A stretch of 38,701 bases of DNA from JOPF133 sp052144935 (GTDB lineage Bacteria > Acidobacteriota > Terriglobia > Bryobacterales > Bryobacteraceae): positions 1 to 38,701 of the forward strand of contig JBKQPR010000272.1 of NCBI GenBank assembly GCA_052144935.1, read 5' to 3'. The notes beneath the pieces are model-generated. The model ran no database searches. It saw only the letters and a program-made list of their open reading frames with translations, and had not been told where the DNA came from. A program made the position numbers and the translations under genes. Positions 1 through 10,944 of this stretch are shown here, one piece after another (positions within the stretch are counted from its first letter, which is position 1; each line of letters starts with the position of its first letter).

Positions 1-39
1 TCTCACCGCGTAGCCTCCCCGGACAGATCTTTAGCCCTG

Positions 40-130
40 GATATGGGCCACTCGCAAAAGGCTCTAACGGCCCAATGGGTCATTCTTAGAAAGCACAGGC
101 GGGTCACTTCTGGCGAGCGCCGAAGGTTCA
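40..130. mobile_element. Possible IS21-type terminal remnant
   Basis: Three spaced copies of a GGGYCAYT motif lie at 45, 77 and 101, in the form tgggccact, tgggtcatt and cgggtcact. Repeated short motifs of this kind are typical of the multiple terminal repeats of IS21-family elements. No transposase reading frame is present in the window, so at most this is the end of an element lying to the left or a relic. The call rests on motif resemblance only. Confidence 0.22.
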
Positions 131-197
131 GCCTGCCGGCTGTCGTCGATTCCGCGGCCACCGTGGCCGAATACGATGGTGATGAACGTCCTCAGCG

Positions 198-2627
198 CTA
201 TTCGCAGCGCAGCGTCAACGCAGGGTCGATGCGCGCGGCCCGGCGCGCCGGTATCCAGGCGGCTGCCAGCGAGACGATCACAAGCAGGGCCGCTACTACA
301 CAAAACGTCACAGGATCATATGGCGATACGTCCTTCACTTGTGAGGCTATGAGCCGCACCACGGCCAGACTGCCGGCCGCACCCAGTATCAACCCCGCTG
401 CCACGAGCATCAGCGCCTTCGCCACAATCTCCCGGGCGACCGATTCGGGCCTCGCTCCGATCGCCACGCGAATGCCGATCTCGCGCGTCCGCTCGGTGAC
501 GGAATGGGCCACGACGCTGTACAGACCGATCGAGGACAGCAGGATGGCGAGCAAAGCGAATCCCGCCAACAGAGCGGCAGCCGCCCGTTGCGGGCCAAGG
601 GAACGGTTCAGCGCCTCGCGACCGGTGCTTACTCCCAGTAGGGGCACGCCGGGAGCCATGGCTTCCCACTGCCGCCGTAGGGAGGTAAACAACTCGTCCG
701 CTTTCCCACGTGTACGCACCGCCAGGTACGCCCCCGCCTGCCCGCTTTGAAGGATCGGCAGGTAGAGGTGGGACTCGGACTCCTCCCACACAGAATGGTA
801 CTTCGCATCGCGTGCGATACCAACGATTGCCACGGGCATGGCCGGGGCCCGTCCCTGCCGCAGCCAGACCGTTTGGCCGACGGCATCCCGTCCAGGCCAC
901 AGGCGTGCGGCCAGAGTTTCATTAACGATGGCGGTCTTGGGCGCCTGGCCATCATCGCGGCTTGTGAATTCGCGGCCACGAATCAGTGGAATCCCCAACG
1001 TCCGCAGAAAGTCCGGCCCCACCAGATCGCCGTTCGCTGAGGCCGTCCCCGTGGCGTCCGAGACTTCATAGGCTACGTGTACCGCGTTCAGCAGCGGAAT
1101 GCTCGTGAGCGCGGCAGATTGAACCCCCGGCAAGGCCGAAATCCGGTCCAGCACATCCCGTCGGAAGGCCCGCACACGCTCCACGGAGGCAGAAACTGGA
1201 AAATGGAACTCCGCAATCAACAGGTTCTCCTCACGGAAGCCTGCATCTACGGCGTAGGCTTTGAGGAGGCTGCGGGTGAACAGACCACCGCCCAGCAGTA
1301 GCACCACCGAAAAGGCCACCTGCACCACGACTAAACTGTGTCGCAGCCAATCGCGGCCGTGAGCCGGAGAGCCGTTGCCCGAATCCTTCAGCGAAGGCCA
1401 AACTTCGGGCCGCGTGGCCTGGAACGCCGGTAGAAGGCCGAAGAGCACGGTGGTTGCCAACGAGATAGCGATCGAGAAGAAGAGGACACGTCTTTCAAGC
1501 GATAAGTCGAGAGCCAAAGCGACCCCGAACGCGCCGGGAAAGTGCAGCAGGAGAGCCTCGATGCCCCGTGCAACCACCAGGGCGCAGCCGAAAGCAGGGA
1601 TCGCCAGCAGCAGGCTCTCGGCCATCAACTGGCGCACCAACGTCACTCTGCCGGCGCCGATAGCCAGCCGGACGGCAAATTCCCGCCGGCGCTTCAAGGC
1701 CCGCTGGAGCAGCAGATTGGACACATTGGCGCAGGCCAATAACAGCACGAGACCGGCGGCACCCGCAAATACCATGAGCGAACGTGTGAGCGAATTGCGG
1801 TATGCCGGCCAGAATTTCGAACGGCTGAGGTCGAACGCTCTCGCGGTCAGGTCGCGGTTGGTGGTTGGTTGGTCGTGCGCAATACCGGCAGCGATGGTTT
1901 CCAGCTCCGCCTCCGCCTGAGCGACGGTGACCGTGGGCCGGAGCCGTCCAGTAACGACCAGCCACGGCAAGCGGCGGTGGAAAATGTCCGCAGCCTCAAA
2001 TCCCGGCACTACCAACGGGCAAGTATGCAGCGGAATCCAGACTTCGGGCGGATCGTCCCAGTTCAGATTGGTGCCTCGGAAGCGCTTTGGAATCACGCCG
2101 ACAACCGTGAATCGATGGTCCTCGATGGTGATGTCCTTGCCCAGTACGGCGGCATCGCCCCCAAACTTCTGCCGCCAGAGAGTTTCTCCGATCATTGCCA
2201 CCGGGTCGCTGGCCAACTCATCTTCGCGGCCAATCGTTCGGCCGGCGAGCGGCGGAAGCTCCAGCATCGCGAAATAGTTGTCTGTTACTCCTTCCACGGA
2301 GATTCTTTCGACGTGGCCACCGATCGTCACATCGAGCGGCAGTCGCACATATGCGGCAAGCTGCCGGAAAGAAAGCGACCGGCGGCGGAAGTCTTGGTAA
2401 TCCGGATACGAGCCGGAAACAAAGCTGCCGGTCTTCCGATTGAAGCTGTAGACCTGCGCCAGATGTCCCGGGTCGGGCAGCGGAAAGGGCCGCAGCAATA
2501 TCTCATCGACCATGCTGAAGATTGCCGTGTTGGCGCCGATGCCGAGCGAGAGCGTCAGTATGGCCGCGATGGCGAACGCCCGGTTGCGGCGCAGGGTTCG
2601 CACGCCAAAGCGAATATCCCGCCACAT
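198..2627 (-). CDS. ADOP-family duplicated MacB/FtsX-like ABC transporter permease
   Basis: An inner-membrane permease of 809 residues with the duplicated architecture of the acidobacterial ADOP family. It has an N-terminal membrane helix (about residues 18-38), a first periplasmic MacB_PCD-like domain, a first FtsX block of membrane helices (about 285-405), a second periplasmic domain and a second FtsX block (about 690-800) ending in RRAARIDPALTLR. The conserved ERRREFAVRLAIGA-type and RTREIGIRVAIGA segments follow the first helix of each FtsX block. Its start ATG is preceded by GGGAG at a normal distance. No ATPase gene is adjacent, which fits the 'orphan' label of the family. Such proteins are assumed to belong to MacB-like export or mechanotransmission systems, but the substrate is unknown. 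The gene is complete. Confidence 0.93.
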   Translation of the reverse strand: MWRDIRFGVRTLRRNRAFAIAAILTLSLGIGANTAIFSMVDEILLRPFPLPDPGHLAQVYSFNRKTGSFVSGSYPDYQDFRRRSLSFRQLAAYVRLPLDVTIGGHVERISVEGVTDNYFAMLELPPLAGRTIGREDELASDPVAMIGETLWRQKFGGDAAVLGKDITIEDHRFTVVGVIPKRFRGTNLNWDDPPEVWIPLHTCPLVVPGFEAADIFHRRLPWLVVTGRLRPTVTVAQAEAELETIAAGIAHDQPTTNRDLTARAFDLSRSKFWPAYRNSLTRSLMVFAGAAGLVLLLACANVSNLLLQRALKRRREFAVRLAIGAGRVTLVRQLMAESLLLAIPAFGCALVVARGIEALLLHFPGAFGVALALDLSLERRVLFFSIAISLATTVLFGLLPAFQATRPEVWPSLKDSGNGSPAHGRDWLRHSLVVVQVAFSVVLLLGGGLFTRSLLKAYAVDAGFREENLLIAEFHFPVSASVERVRAFRRDVLDRISALPGVQSAALTSIPLLNAVHVAYEVSDATGTASANGDLVGPDFLRTLGIPLIRGREFTSRDDGQAPKTAIVNETLAARLWPGRDAVGQTVWLRQGRAPAMPVAIVGIARDAKYHSVWEESESHLYLPILQSGQAGAYLAVRTRGKADELFTSLRRQWEAMAPGVPLLGVSTGREALNRSLGPQRAAAALLAGFALLAILLSSIGLYSVVAHSVTERTREIGIRVAIGARPESVAREIVAKALMLVAAGLILGAAGSLAVVRLIASQVKDVSPYDPVTFCVVAALLVIVSLAAAWIPARRAARIDPALTLRCE

Positions 2628-2668
2628 TCAGATCACTCCCACATCAGTCTCCTGCAATTCCTCGCCGA

Positions 2669-3454
2669 TCAGCCGATGGGATTCCAGTCATGCTGCTGGC
2701 CGCGGGTTGGTCTACAAGATCCCGAAATTCGCGATCGCCCGCACCGCACGTCCTCAGTGGTGAATCTCGGCTTCCGGCAGCTCCCGCCACTCATTCTATG
2801 CCATCTTCTGCCCCTCGCCAGCAAGGGCGACGGCCCGAGATACATATCCCAATCCAGGCCGGCGGGCGGATCCCCGGCCGGCTTGCGGCCAATGCCGTTG
2901 GGCCACTGGTTGGCGCAGTTCCAGACGCGCACGAACTTCACCGGGCCGATGTCGCCGCGCTGGATCATTTCGCCGATCCTTTGGAAGTGCGGCGCGGAGC
3001 GATGCTGCGTGCCCACCTCCACGATGCGGTTGTAACGGCGGGCGGCATTCACCATGGCGCGGCCCTCGCGCACGGTCAGCGAGGCGGGCTTTTCCACGTA
3101 AACGTCTCTGCCAGCCTCGCAGGCCAGCACGGTGGCGATGGCGTGCCAGTGATCGGGCGTGGCGAGGTGTACGGCGTCCACCTCCTTCAGCTCCAGCAAC
3201 TCGCGGAAGTCCGGGAAGTACCGCGCATCGGCGCCGGCCCAGGCGCGGGCGGTTTCGCCGTTGGTCTGGTAGACATCGGCGGTTGCGATGTAGGCCACGT
3301 TGGGCGATTGGGCCATCAACCGGGCCACGAAGCGGCCGCGGCCGCCGCATCCGATGAGACCCAGGTTGATACGGTCGTTGGCGCCCAGAATCCGCGAGGC
3401 GGACAGCACGGTGACTCCGGCGCTGGCTGGGCGGATGAAGTTGCGCCGCGGCAT
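2669..3454 (-). pseudogene. C-terminally truncated Gfo/Idh/MocA oxidoreductase
   Basis: This reads as the N-terminal half of a Tat-exported Gfo/Idh/MocA NAD(P)-dependent oxidoreductase. The chosen ATG begins MPRRNFIRP, a twin-arginine-like leader. It is followed by the Rossmann motif GLIGCGGRG, ATPDHWH and the EKP motif with its catalytic lysine. Homology to the intact paralogue at 16362-17765 runs to LDWDMYLGPSP (about position 2840). After that the frame gives about 57 residues of arginine/serine-rich sequence without family features and stops at 261 residues, against 420-470 usual. The FRWFWDYSGG segment and the C-terminal domain are missing, so a deletion upstream of the ADOP gene is likely. 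It follows the reductase gene by 64 bases. Whether the stump is expressed is unknown. Confidence 0.75.
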
Positions 3455-3518
3455 GAACGCCCGGATTTCCTGTTCCGTCCCTGTTTTACAGGATGACGAG
3501 CCGGGAATCAACGGGCAC

Positions 3519-4427
3519 TCACGGTTTCCCGGACGCCGCCGGCGTTTTGACTTCCACACCCGCCATCCCTTCGATGAACATGGCGATGGCGGAGTGGTCG
3601 AGATCGCCTTTCCCCTGGTTCATCAGCGCAATCAGCATCTGCTGCACGGTGCTGGTGAGCGGCAGCCCGACCTTCATGGATTCGGCCGCCAGCAGCGCGT
3701 TGCGGAGGTCCTTCTCATGCAGGCGAATGCGGAAGCCCGGTTTGAAGTTCCGGCCGATCACCATGGGCGCCTTGGCATTCAGAACGGTGCTGCCCGCCAG
3801 ACCGCCCTTGACGGCGTTGAAGACCACGTTGGGATCGAGCCCGGCGCGCGTGGCCAGCACCAAAGCTTCGCTCATGGCGGCGATATTGCAGGCCACCATG
3901 ATCTGATTGGCCAGCTTGGTGACGTTGCCGGCGCCGACCGGCCCGGTTAGCGTGACGCTCGATCCCATGGCCCGCAGGATCGGCGCCATTTCGTTGAACA
4001 GCGCCTCATCGCCGCCGACCATAATGGCCAGGGTTCCATCGATCGCTTTCGGTTCGCCGCCGCTTACCGGCGCATCCAGAAACCGCACGCCCTTCGCCTC
4101 GCATGCGGCGCCCACCTTCTGCGCCACCAGCGGGCTGATCGAACTCATGTCAACGATGGCCGATCCCGGCCGGGCGCCTTCCAGCACGCCCGCCGGACCG
4201 AGCACGGCCTGCTCCACTTCGGGCCCGTCGGGGAGCATCGTGATCACGATCTCCGACCTTTCCGCGACGTCGCGGGCGGAAGCCCCGGGAGATACGCCGC
4301 TCCCGGCAACGCGCTCCATCAGCGCGGGAACAATGTCATAAACCACCAGGGTGTGGCCGGCCTTCAGCAAGTTCCGGCACATGGGGCCGCCCATGATTCC
4401 CAGACCGACAAATCCGATATTGGACAC
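3519..4427 (-). CDS. garR: 2-hydroxy-3-oxopropionate (tartronate semialdehyde) reductase-type dehydrogenase
   Basis: A 302-residue member of the beta-hydroxyacid dehydrogenase family. It has the N-terminal NAD(P) motif GFVGLGIMGGPM, the substrate-site segment DAPVSGG and the GNVTKLANQ segment carrying the catalytic lysine. The start chosen is a GTG at 4427 with GAGGAG about 8 bases upstream; the longer open frame to 4535 would add 36 non-conserved residues. It lies 26 bases downstream of hydroxypyruvate isomerase, the same pairing as hyi-glxR in the glyoxylate carboligase pathway, so reduction of tartronate semialdehyde to glycerate is the best guess. No glyoxylate carboligase gene is in the window. 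3-Hydroxyisobutyrate dehydrogenase is a close alternative that sequence alone cannot exclude. Confidence 0.85.
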   Translation of the reverse strand: MSNIGFVGLGIMGGPMCRNLLKAGHTLVVYDIVPALMERVAGSGVSPGASARDVAERSEIVITMLPDGPEVEQAVLGPAGVLEGARPGSAIVDMSSISPLVAQKVGAACEAKGVRFLDAPVSGGEPKAIDGTLAIMVGGDEALFNEMAPILRAMGSSVTLTGPVGAGNVTKLANQIMVACNIAAMSEALVLATRAGLDPNVVFNAVKGGLAGSTVLNAKAPMVIGRNFKPGFRIRLHEKDLRNALLAAESMKVGLPLTSTVQQMLIALMNQGKGDLDHSAIAMFIEGMAGVEVKTPAASGKP

Positions 4428-4453
4428 GATTCTTGTCTCCTCGATCAATATTC

Positions 4454-5248
4454 TCACGCGGCGGCAATTCCGGTCGAGCGGCCGTGAAACCAGGCCAGCC
4501 CATCGAGGGTCTTGCCGGCCGGCCGGTACTCGCATCCGACCCAGCCGCTATAGCCGATCTCATCCAGCATATCGAACAGGTACGAATAGCGGACCTCGCC
4601 GGTATCCGGCTCATGGCGCTGGGGCACGCCCGCCGCCTGCACGTGGGCGCAATACGCGGCGTACTTCCGGAGCTTCGTGGCCAAATCGCCTTCCATGATC
4701 TGCATGTGATAGCAATCCATCTGCATCTTGAGGTTTGGCGCGCCCACTTCTTCCAGAACGGCATAGGACTGAGCCTGCGTATTCAGATAGAAGCCCGGCA
4801 TATCGCGTGTGTTGATGGCTTCGATCAGAAGGGTGACGCCATGCTTCGCCAGCTCCGCCGCGGCGTACTTGAGGTTGGCAATATAGGTGGCGTGGACAGC
4901 CGCGGGACGGGCGTCTTGCGGGACAATTCCGGCCATGGCATGAACACGCGTGGTTTTCAGGCTGATGGCATAGCCAAGGGCGGTGGCGACTCCATGGCGG
5001 AATTCCTCCCCGCGGCCCGGCAGGCAGGTGGTGCCGCGCTCGCCGGCGGCCCAGTTGCCCGGAGGCAGGTTGAACAACACGTTTTCCAGATTGTGTTTCC
5101 GGAGTTGTTCCGCCAGAGCTTCAGCCGGAAAGTCATACGGGAACAGGTACTCGACGCCGGTGAAACCGGCATCCGCGGCGGCGGCGAAGCGTTCGAGGAA
5201 TGGCACCTCGTTGAACATCATCGTAAGATTAGCGGCAAATTTGGGCAT
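4454..5248 (-). CDS. hyi: Hydroxypyruvate isomerase family TIM-barrel protein
   Basis: A 264-residue protein of the Hyi/OtnI family (xylose-isomerase-like TIM barrel) that interconverts hydroxypyruvate and tartronate semialdehyde. It begins MPKFAANLTMMFNE with a good AGAGGATC ribosome site. Conserved elements visible are VEYLFPYDF, LLIEAINTRDMPGF (metal/catalytic glutamate), the MQMDCYHMQ strand and GCEYRPAG (second glutamate). Length is normal for the family. It sits directly upstream of the GarR-type reductase, forming a likely two-gene unit for glyoxylate/hydroxypyruvate use. A 284-base gap separates it from the E1 gene, so it may have its own promoter. Confidence 0.9.
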   Translation of the reverse strand: MPKFAANLTMMFNEVPFLERFAAAADAGFTGVEYLFPYDFPAEALAEQLRKHNLENVLFNLPPGNWAAGERGTTCLPGRGEEFRHGVATALGYAISLKTTRVHAMAGIVPQDARPAAVHATYIANLKYAAAELAKHGVTLLIEAINTRDMPGFYLNTQAQSYAVLEEVGAPNLKMQMDCYHMQIMEGDLATKLRKYAAYCAHVQAAGVPQRHEPDTGEVRYSYLFDMLDEIGYSGWVGCEYRPAGKTLDGLAWFHGRSTGIAAA

Positions 5249-5532
5249 CTAGGTCGATCCTCTCACTCCCTTTGTATTATTGCCACCATCGCGGGTGAAA
5301 GAGCGGCCCTCTTTGGGGGCGCTGAGCCGAAGCCGGGACTCTTGCCGGTTTTCGCTTCCGCGCCGCTAGCAGGTCACCACCGGCCAAAAATCTCAAAATA
5401 TCCGCATTGGCGGGCGGGCCAAATTCAACTACCCCTCCCCGCGCCACGAGCGCGCTTCACGGGCTCCAGCGCGGGTGCTACGCGGTGGGGTTTACGATAA
5501 CCACGGCATGCGGCACCCTCGCGGTTTCGATC
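5249..5532. other. Intergenic gap inside the minus-strand metabolic cluster
   Basis: These 284 bases separate the E1 stop from hyi. Just after the E1 stop on the minus strand a short frame reads protein-like (VPHAVVIVNPTA then stop), which may be a gene relic or chance. No convincing terminator is visible. Close to hyi, TTTCAC and TAATAC are spaced by only 15 bases, a poor promoter candidate. Confidence 0.4.
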
Positions 5533-7992
<2,460 letters not shown>

Positions 7993-8011
7993 TCCAACCT
8001 GACTCCTGGTC

Positions 8012-9355
8012 CTAATGGACTCCGAGAATGGCTTCCCGCAGCGCTTCCGACACCGTCGGGTGCGGAAACACGATCTCGCTGGCATCGGCCACGCACATCT
8101 CCGTCTCCACCATGGCAGCCGCGGCGACGATGAATTCGCTCGATCCGTCGCCGATGGTGTGCACTCCCAGGATTTCGCCGAACCGTGCGCCGGCCAGTAC
8201 TTTCACCATTCCCGTCCCACCTTCATTCTCCACGAGAAACCTCCCCGCGACGGTCATGGGCACGACGGACTTTCTGTACTCGATCCCCAGCGACTTGAGT
8301 TCCTCTTCGGTCCTCCCCACTGAGGCGACTTCCGGATGCGTGTAGATCACCGCTGGAATCGCATGGTAGCGGATGCGGTCCTTCTTCCCGAACATGTTGT
8401 TTACGGCGACGAGGCCTTCGCGCGTGGCGGCATGGGCCAGCATGCGCCGTCCCGTAACATCTCCGCAGGCCCACACCCCGGGGACGTTCGTCTTTCCCTG
8501 GTCGGAGGTTTTGACGCCTTTGGAACTGAAATCGACACCCACTTTTTCCAGGCCCAGCTCATCGACGGCCGGCGCCCGCCCGGCGGCGTTCAGAATGTAC
8601 TCGGCCGAGGCGCCGGCTGCGGAACCGTCGCCGGCCTGATATTGAATGCTGTCGTCCTGGATCCCCAGAACCTTGGTCGAGAGGTGGAACCGGATGCCCC
8701 TCCGCTGCAGGATCTGCAGCATGCGGCCGGAGATTTCCTGGTCGCTTCCCGAAGCGATCCGCGGCAACATCTCATAGACGTCGACGTGGGCGCCGATCTC
8801 GTTGAAGAAGCAGGCGAACTCCAGCCCGATGTAACCGCCGCCGACGATCGCAATGGTCTTGGGCACGCGCGTGAGGCCGAAGACGGTATCGGAATCGAGC
8901 ACCCGCTCGGAACGGATCCCGGGAATGGGCGGCACCGCCGGACGCGAGCCGGTGGCCAGCAGAATGTTGGCCGCTTCGTAGCGCTGGCCGCCCACCTGGA
9001 CTGCGCCCCGCGACACCAACCGCGCCCGGCCGCTGATCACCTCCACGCCGGCGCGCTGGAGCATGCCTTCTACGCCCTTGGTGAGGGTGCCAACCACCCG
9101 GTTCTTACGCTCCACCACCGTGGGCATGTCGAATTCCACGGAACCGAGGCGCACTCCGAAAGCGGCCGCCTGGCTGCATTCATGAAACAGCTTCGAGGAC
9201 CGCAGAAACGTCTTCGCCGGAATGCAGCCCACGTTCAGGCAGGTTCCGCCCAGACGCTCCTCTTCGATGAGCGCGACCCGCTTGCCCATCCTGGCGGCGT
9301 GAGCGGCTGCCTCATAACCGCCCGGACCTGCGCCGATGGCGATTAAATCGTACAT
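8012..9355 (-). CDS. lpdA: Dihydrolipoyl dehydrogenase (E3)
   Basis: A 447-residue flavoprotein that reoxidises dihydrolipoamide on E2 and reduces NAD. It has the FAD motif GAGPGGYEAA, the redox disulfide CLNVGC (Cys39/Cys44), the NAD motif GGGYIGLEFA, the second FAD motif VWACGDVTG and the C-terminal dimer-interface FPHPTVSE with catalytic His432 and Glu437. Its ATG lies inside the 3' end of the E2 gene: ATGTACGATTTAA shares 13 bases with the E2 stop, so translation is probably coupled. It lies 19 bases before the E1 gene. Confidence 0.96.
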   Translation of the reverse strand: MYDLIAIGAGPGGYEAAAHAARMGKRVALIEEERLGGTCLNVGCIPAKTFLRSSKLFHECSQAAAFGVRLGSVEFDMPTVVERKNRVVGTLTKGVEGMLQRAGVEVISGRARLVSRGAVQVGGQRYEAANILLATGSRPAVPPIPGIRSERVLDSDTVFGLTRVPKTIAIVGGGYIGLEFACFFNEIGAHVDVYEMLPRIASGSDQEISGRMLQILQRRGIRFHLSTKVLGIQDDSIQYQAGDGSAAGASAEYILNAAGRAPAVDELGLEKVGVDFSSKGVKTSDQGKTNVPGVWACGDVTGRRMLAHAATREGLVAVNNMFGKKDRIRYHAIPAVIYTHPEVASVGRTEEELKSLGIEYRKSVVPMTVAGRFLVENEGGTGMVKVLAGARFGEILGVHTIGDGSSEFIVAAAAMVETEMCVADASEIVFPHPTVSEALREAILGVH

Positions 9356-10944
9356 AACGAATCCACGTCTTCGATCTTCTCCCTGACCACTTTCAGGAAT
9401 CGCGCGCCCGGGGCGCCGTCAATCACCTGGTGGTCCAGGGTGATGGAGAGGCCGATGGAATCGATGAACTCGATTCTGCCGTCGCGCCGCACCGGCTTGA
9501 GCTGGATGGCGTTCACTCCCAGGATGGCCACCTGCGGCGGGTTGAGCAGCGGAGTAAAGGATTCGATTCCCAGGTTGCCCAGGTTGCTCACCGTGAACGT
9601 CCCGCCGGACAGGTCGTCCACCGCGATCGTGCCTTGAACCGCCTGCGCGGTCAGCTCTTTCATTCTGGCCGAGAGTTCCCCGGCCGTGAGTTTGTGGGCA
9701 TCGCGGACGACCGGAACCATCAGACCGCGGGGCGTGTCGCAGGCAAACCCGATATGAACTTCGGCGTGTTGGTAAATCCGCCCGTCGATGAACTCGGCGT
9801 TCAGCTCGGGAACTTCCAGCAACGCTTTCACGGTGCAGAACGTCACCAGGTCGTTAATATTGATGTCCGGCACGCCTTGGGATGCCTTGACCTTGGCGCG
9901 CACCAGCAACAGACCGCCGGCATCGGCGGAGGTGTGGAGGGTATACTGCGCCGTGGCGGCGAGGGATTCCCGCATGCGGCGCGCGATCTTCTCGCGGATG
10001 CCGGATATGCGGGCCGCGGGCGCGCCGACATCGGAGGAAAGGATCATGCCCGCGACTCCCGATCCCGAGCCGTGGATCTGGGCGCCCTCCCGCAGGCGCA
10101 TCCGCGCCGCGGACGACACTCGCGGCGAAGAATAATGCTGCTTGCGCAAATCTTCTTCGAGGACCCGGCCACCGGGTCCCGAGCCGTGCGGCATAGGCAT
10201 CCCGGTCCAGCCGTGCTCCTCGGCGAACCGGCGGGCGCGTGGGCTGAGGGCCGCGGGCGGCGCAGCCGGGGCCGGGGCCGGGGCAGCGGGCTGACGGCCC
10301 GGCGCAGTCCCCCGCAGCGCAGCCGGGGCCGGGGGAGTGGGCGGACGGTCCGGCGTGGTTGCGGGCGGCGCAGCCTGGGCCGTGGCAGCGGGCGGACGGT
10401 CTAGCGCAGTCGCGGGCGGCGCGGCCGGGGCCGTGGGAGTGGGCGGATGGCCTGGCGCGGTCGCGGCCGTGGCAGCGAGTGGATGGTCTGGCGCGGTCGT
10501 CGGCGCAGCCTGGGCCGTGGCAGCGGGCGGACAGTCTGGCGCGGCCGCGGGCAGACGGTTTGGCGCGGTCGGGGGCGTCGCAGCCGGGGCCGGGGCAACG
10601 AGCGGACGCTCTGACACTATCGCCGCCGGCGCCGCTGGTGACGCATTCGCCGCTTCGAGTGCTGCCGGGGCGGCGGATGGCGGGCGAAACATCTCGGCGT
10701 CCTCGCCGGGCTCACCGATTACAAAAAAGTTGGTGAATACCGGGACCAGCGTCCCTTCTTCGAAGAAAGTCTCCAGCAGAGTGCCGTTGGCGGGCGCGGT
10801 CACCTCGAAGGTGGCCTTGTCGGTTTCGATCTCCGCCACGACTTCACCGGCGGATACCGCCTCGCCCTTATGCTTCCACCATTGCGCGATCAGGCACGCT
10901 TCCACGGTGTTGCCGAGTTTCGGCACTTCCACGGGAACGGCCAT
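9343..10944 (-). CDS. Lipoyl dihydrolipoamide acyltransferase (E2)
   Basis: A 533-residue core protein of a 2-oxoacid dehydrogenase complex. Residues 1-80 form a lipoyl domain with the attachment lysine in EIETDKATF (Lys43). Residues about 88-232 are a Pro/Ala/Thr linker made of degenerate 17-residue repeats. Two peripheral-subunit-binding-like segments follow: LSPRARRFAEEHGW..GPGGRVLEEDL (233-270) and SSAARMRLREGAQI..GMILSSDV (277-310), the second weaker. The catalytic domain ends in DHQVIDG (His505, Asp509), matching the HxxxDG acyltransferase motif. Its ATG follows directly on the transaldolase-family stop codon (taaATG), and its 3' end overlaps lpdA by 13 bases. Which acyl group is carried is unknown. 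Confidence 0.94.
   Translation of the reverse strand: MAVPVEVPKLGNTVEACLIAQWWKHKGEAVSAGEVVAEIETDKATFEVTAPANGTLLETFFEEGTLVPVFTNFFVIGEPGEDAEMFRPPSAAPAALEAANASPAAPAAIVSERPLVAPAPAATPPTAPNRLPAAAPDCPPAATAQAAPTTAPDHPLAATAATAPGHPPTPTAPAAPPATALDRPPAATAQAAPPATTPDRPPTPPAPAALRGTAPGRQPAAPAPAPAAPPAALSPRARRFAEEHGWTGMPMPHGSGPGGRVLEEDLRKQHYSSPRVSSAARMRLREGAQIHGSGSGVAGMILSSDVGAPAARISGIREKIARRMRESLAATAQYTLHTSADAGGLLLVRAKVKASQGVPDININDLVTFCTVKALLEVPELNAEFIDGRIYQHAEVHIGFACDTPRGLMVPVVRDAHKLTAGELSARMKELTAQAVQGTIAVDDLSGGTFTVSNLGNLGIESFTPLLNPPQVAILGVNAIQLKPVRRDGRIEFIDSIGLSITLDHQVIDGAPGARFLKVVREKIEDVDSLCTI
10241..10650. repeat. Degenerate tandem repeats encoding the E2 linker
   Basis: GC-rich degenerate repeats with a main spacing near 51 bases (17 codons) built around 'gcggacggtctggcgcggtc'-like cores at roughly 10341, 10389, 10439, 10478 and 10524. 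They encode Pro/Ala-rich units such as PPATALDRPPAATAQA. Linkers between lipoyl and binding domains are normally flexible and variable, so this fits function, but the length and regularity point to recent repeat expansion. Confidence 0.65.

Noticed and set aside
1869..3035. A 388-codon plus-strand open frame across the ADOP 5' end and the truncated oxidoreductase
   Set aside because: It spans two minus-strand genes and their gap and has no protein-like motifs.
10241..10650. Possible CRISPR array
   Set aside because: The repeats are degenerate, of uneven spacing, and in frame within the E2 linker. There are no unique spacers and no cas genes.
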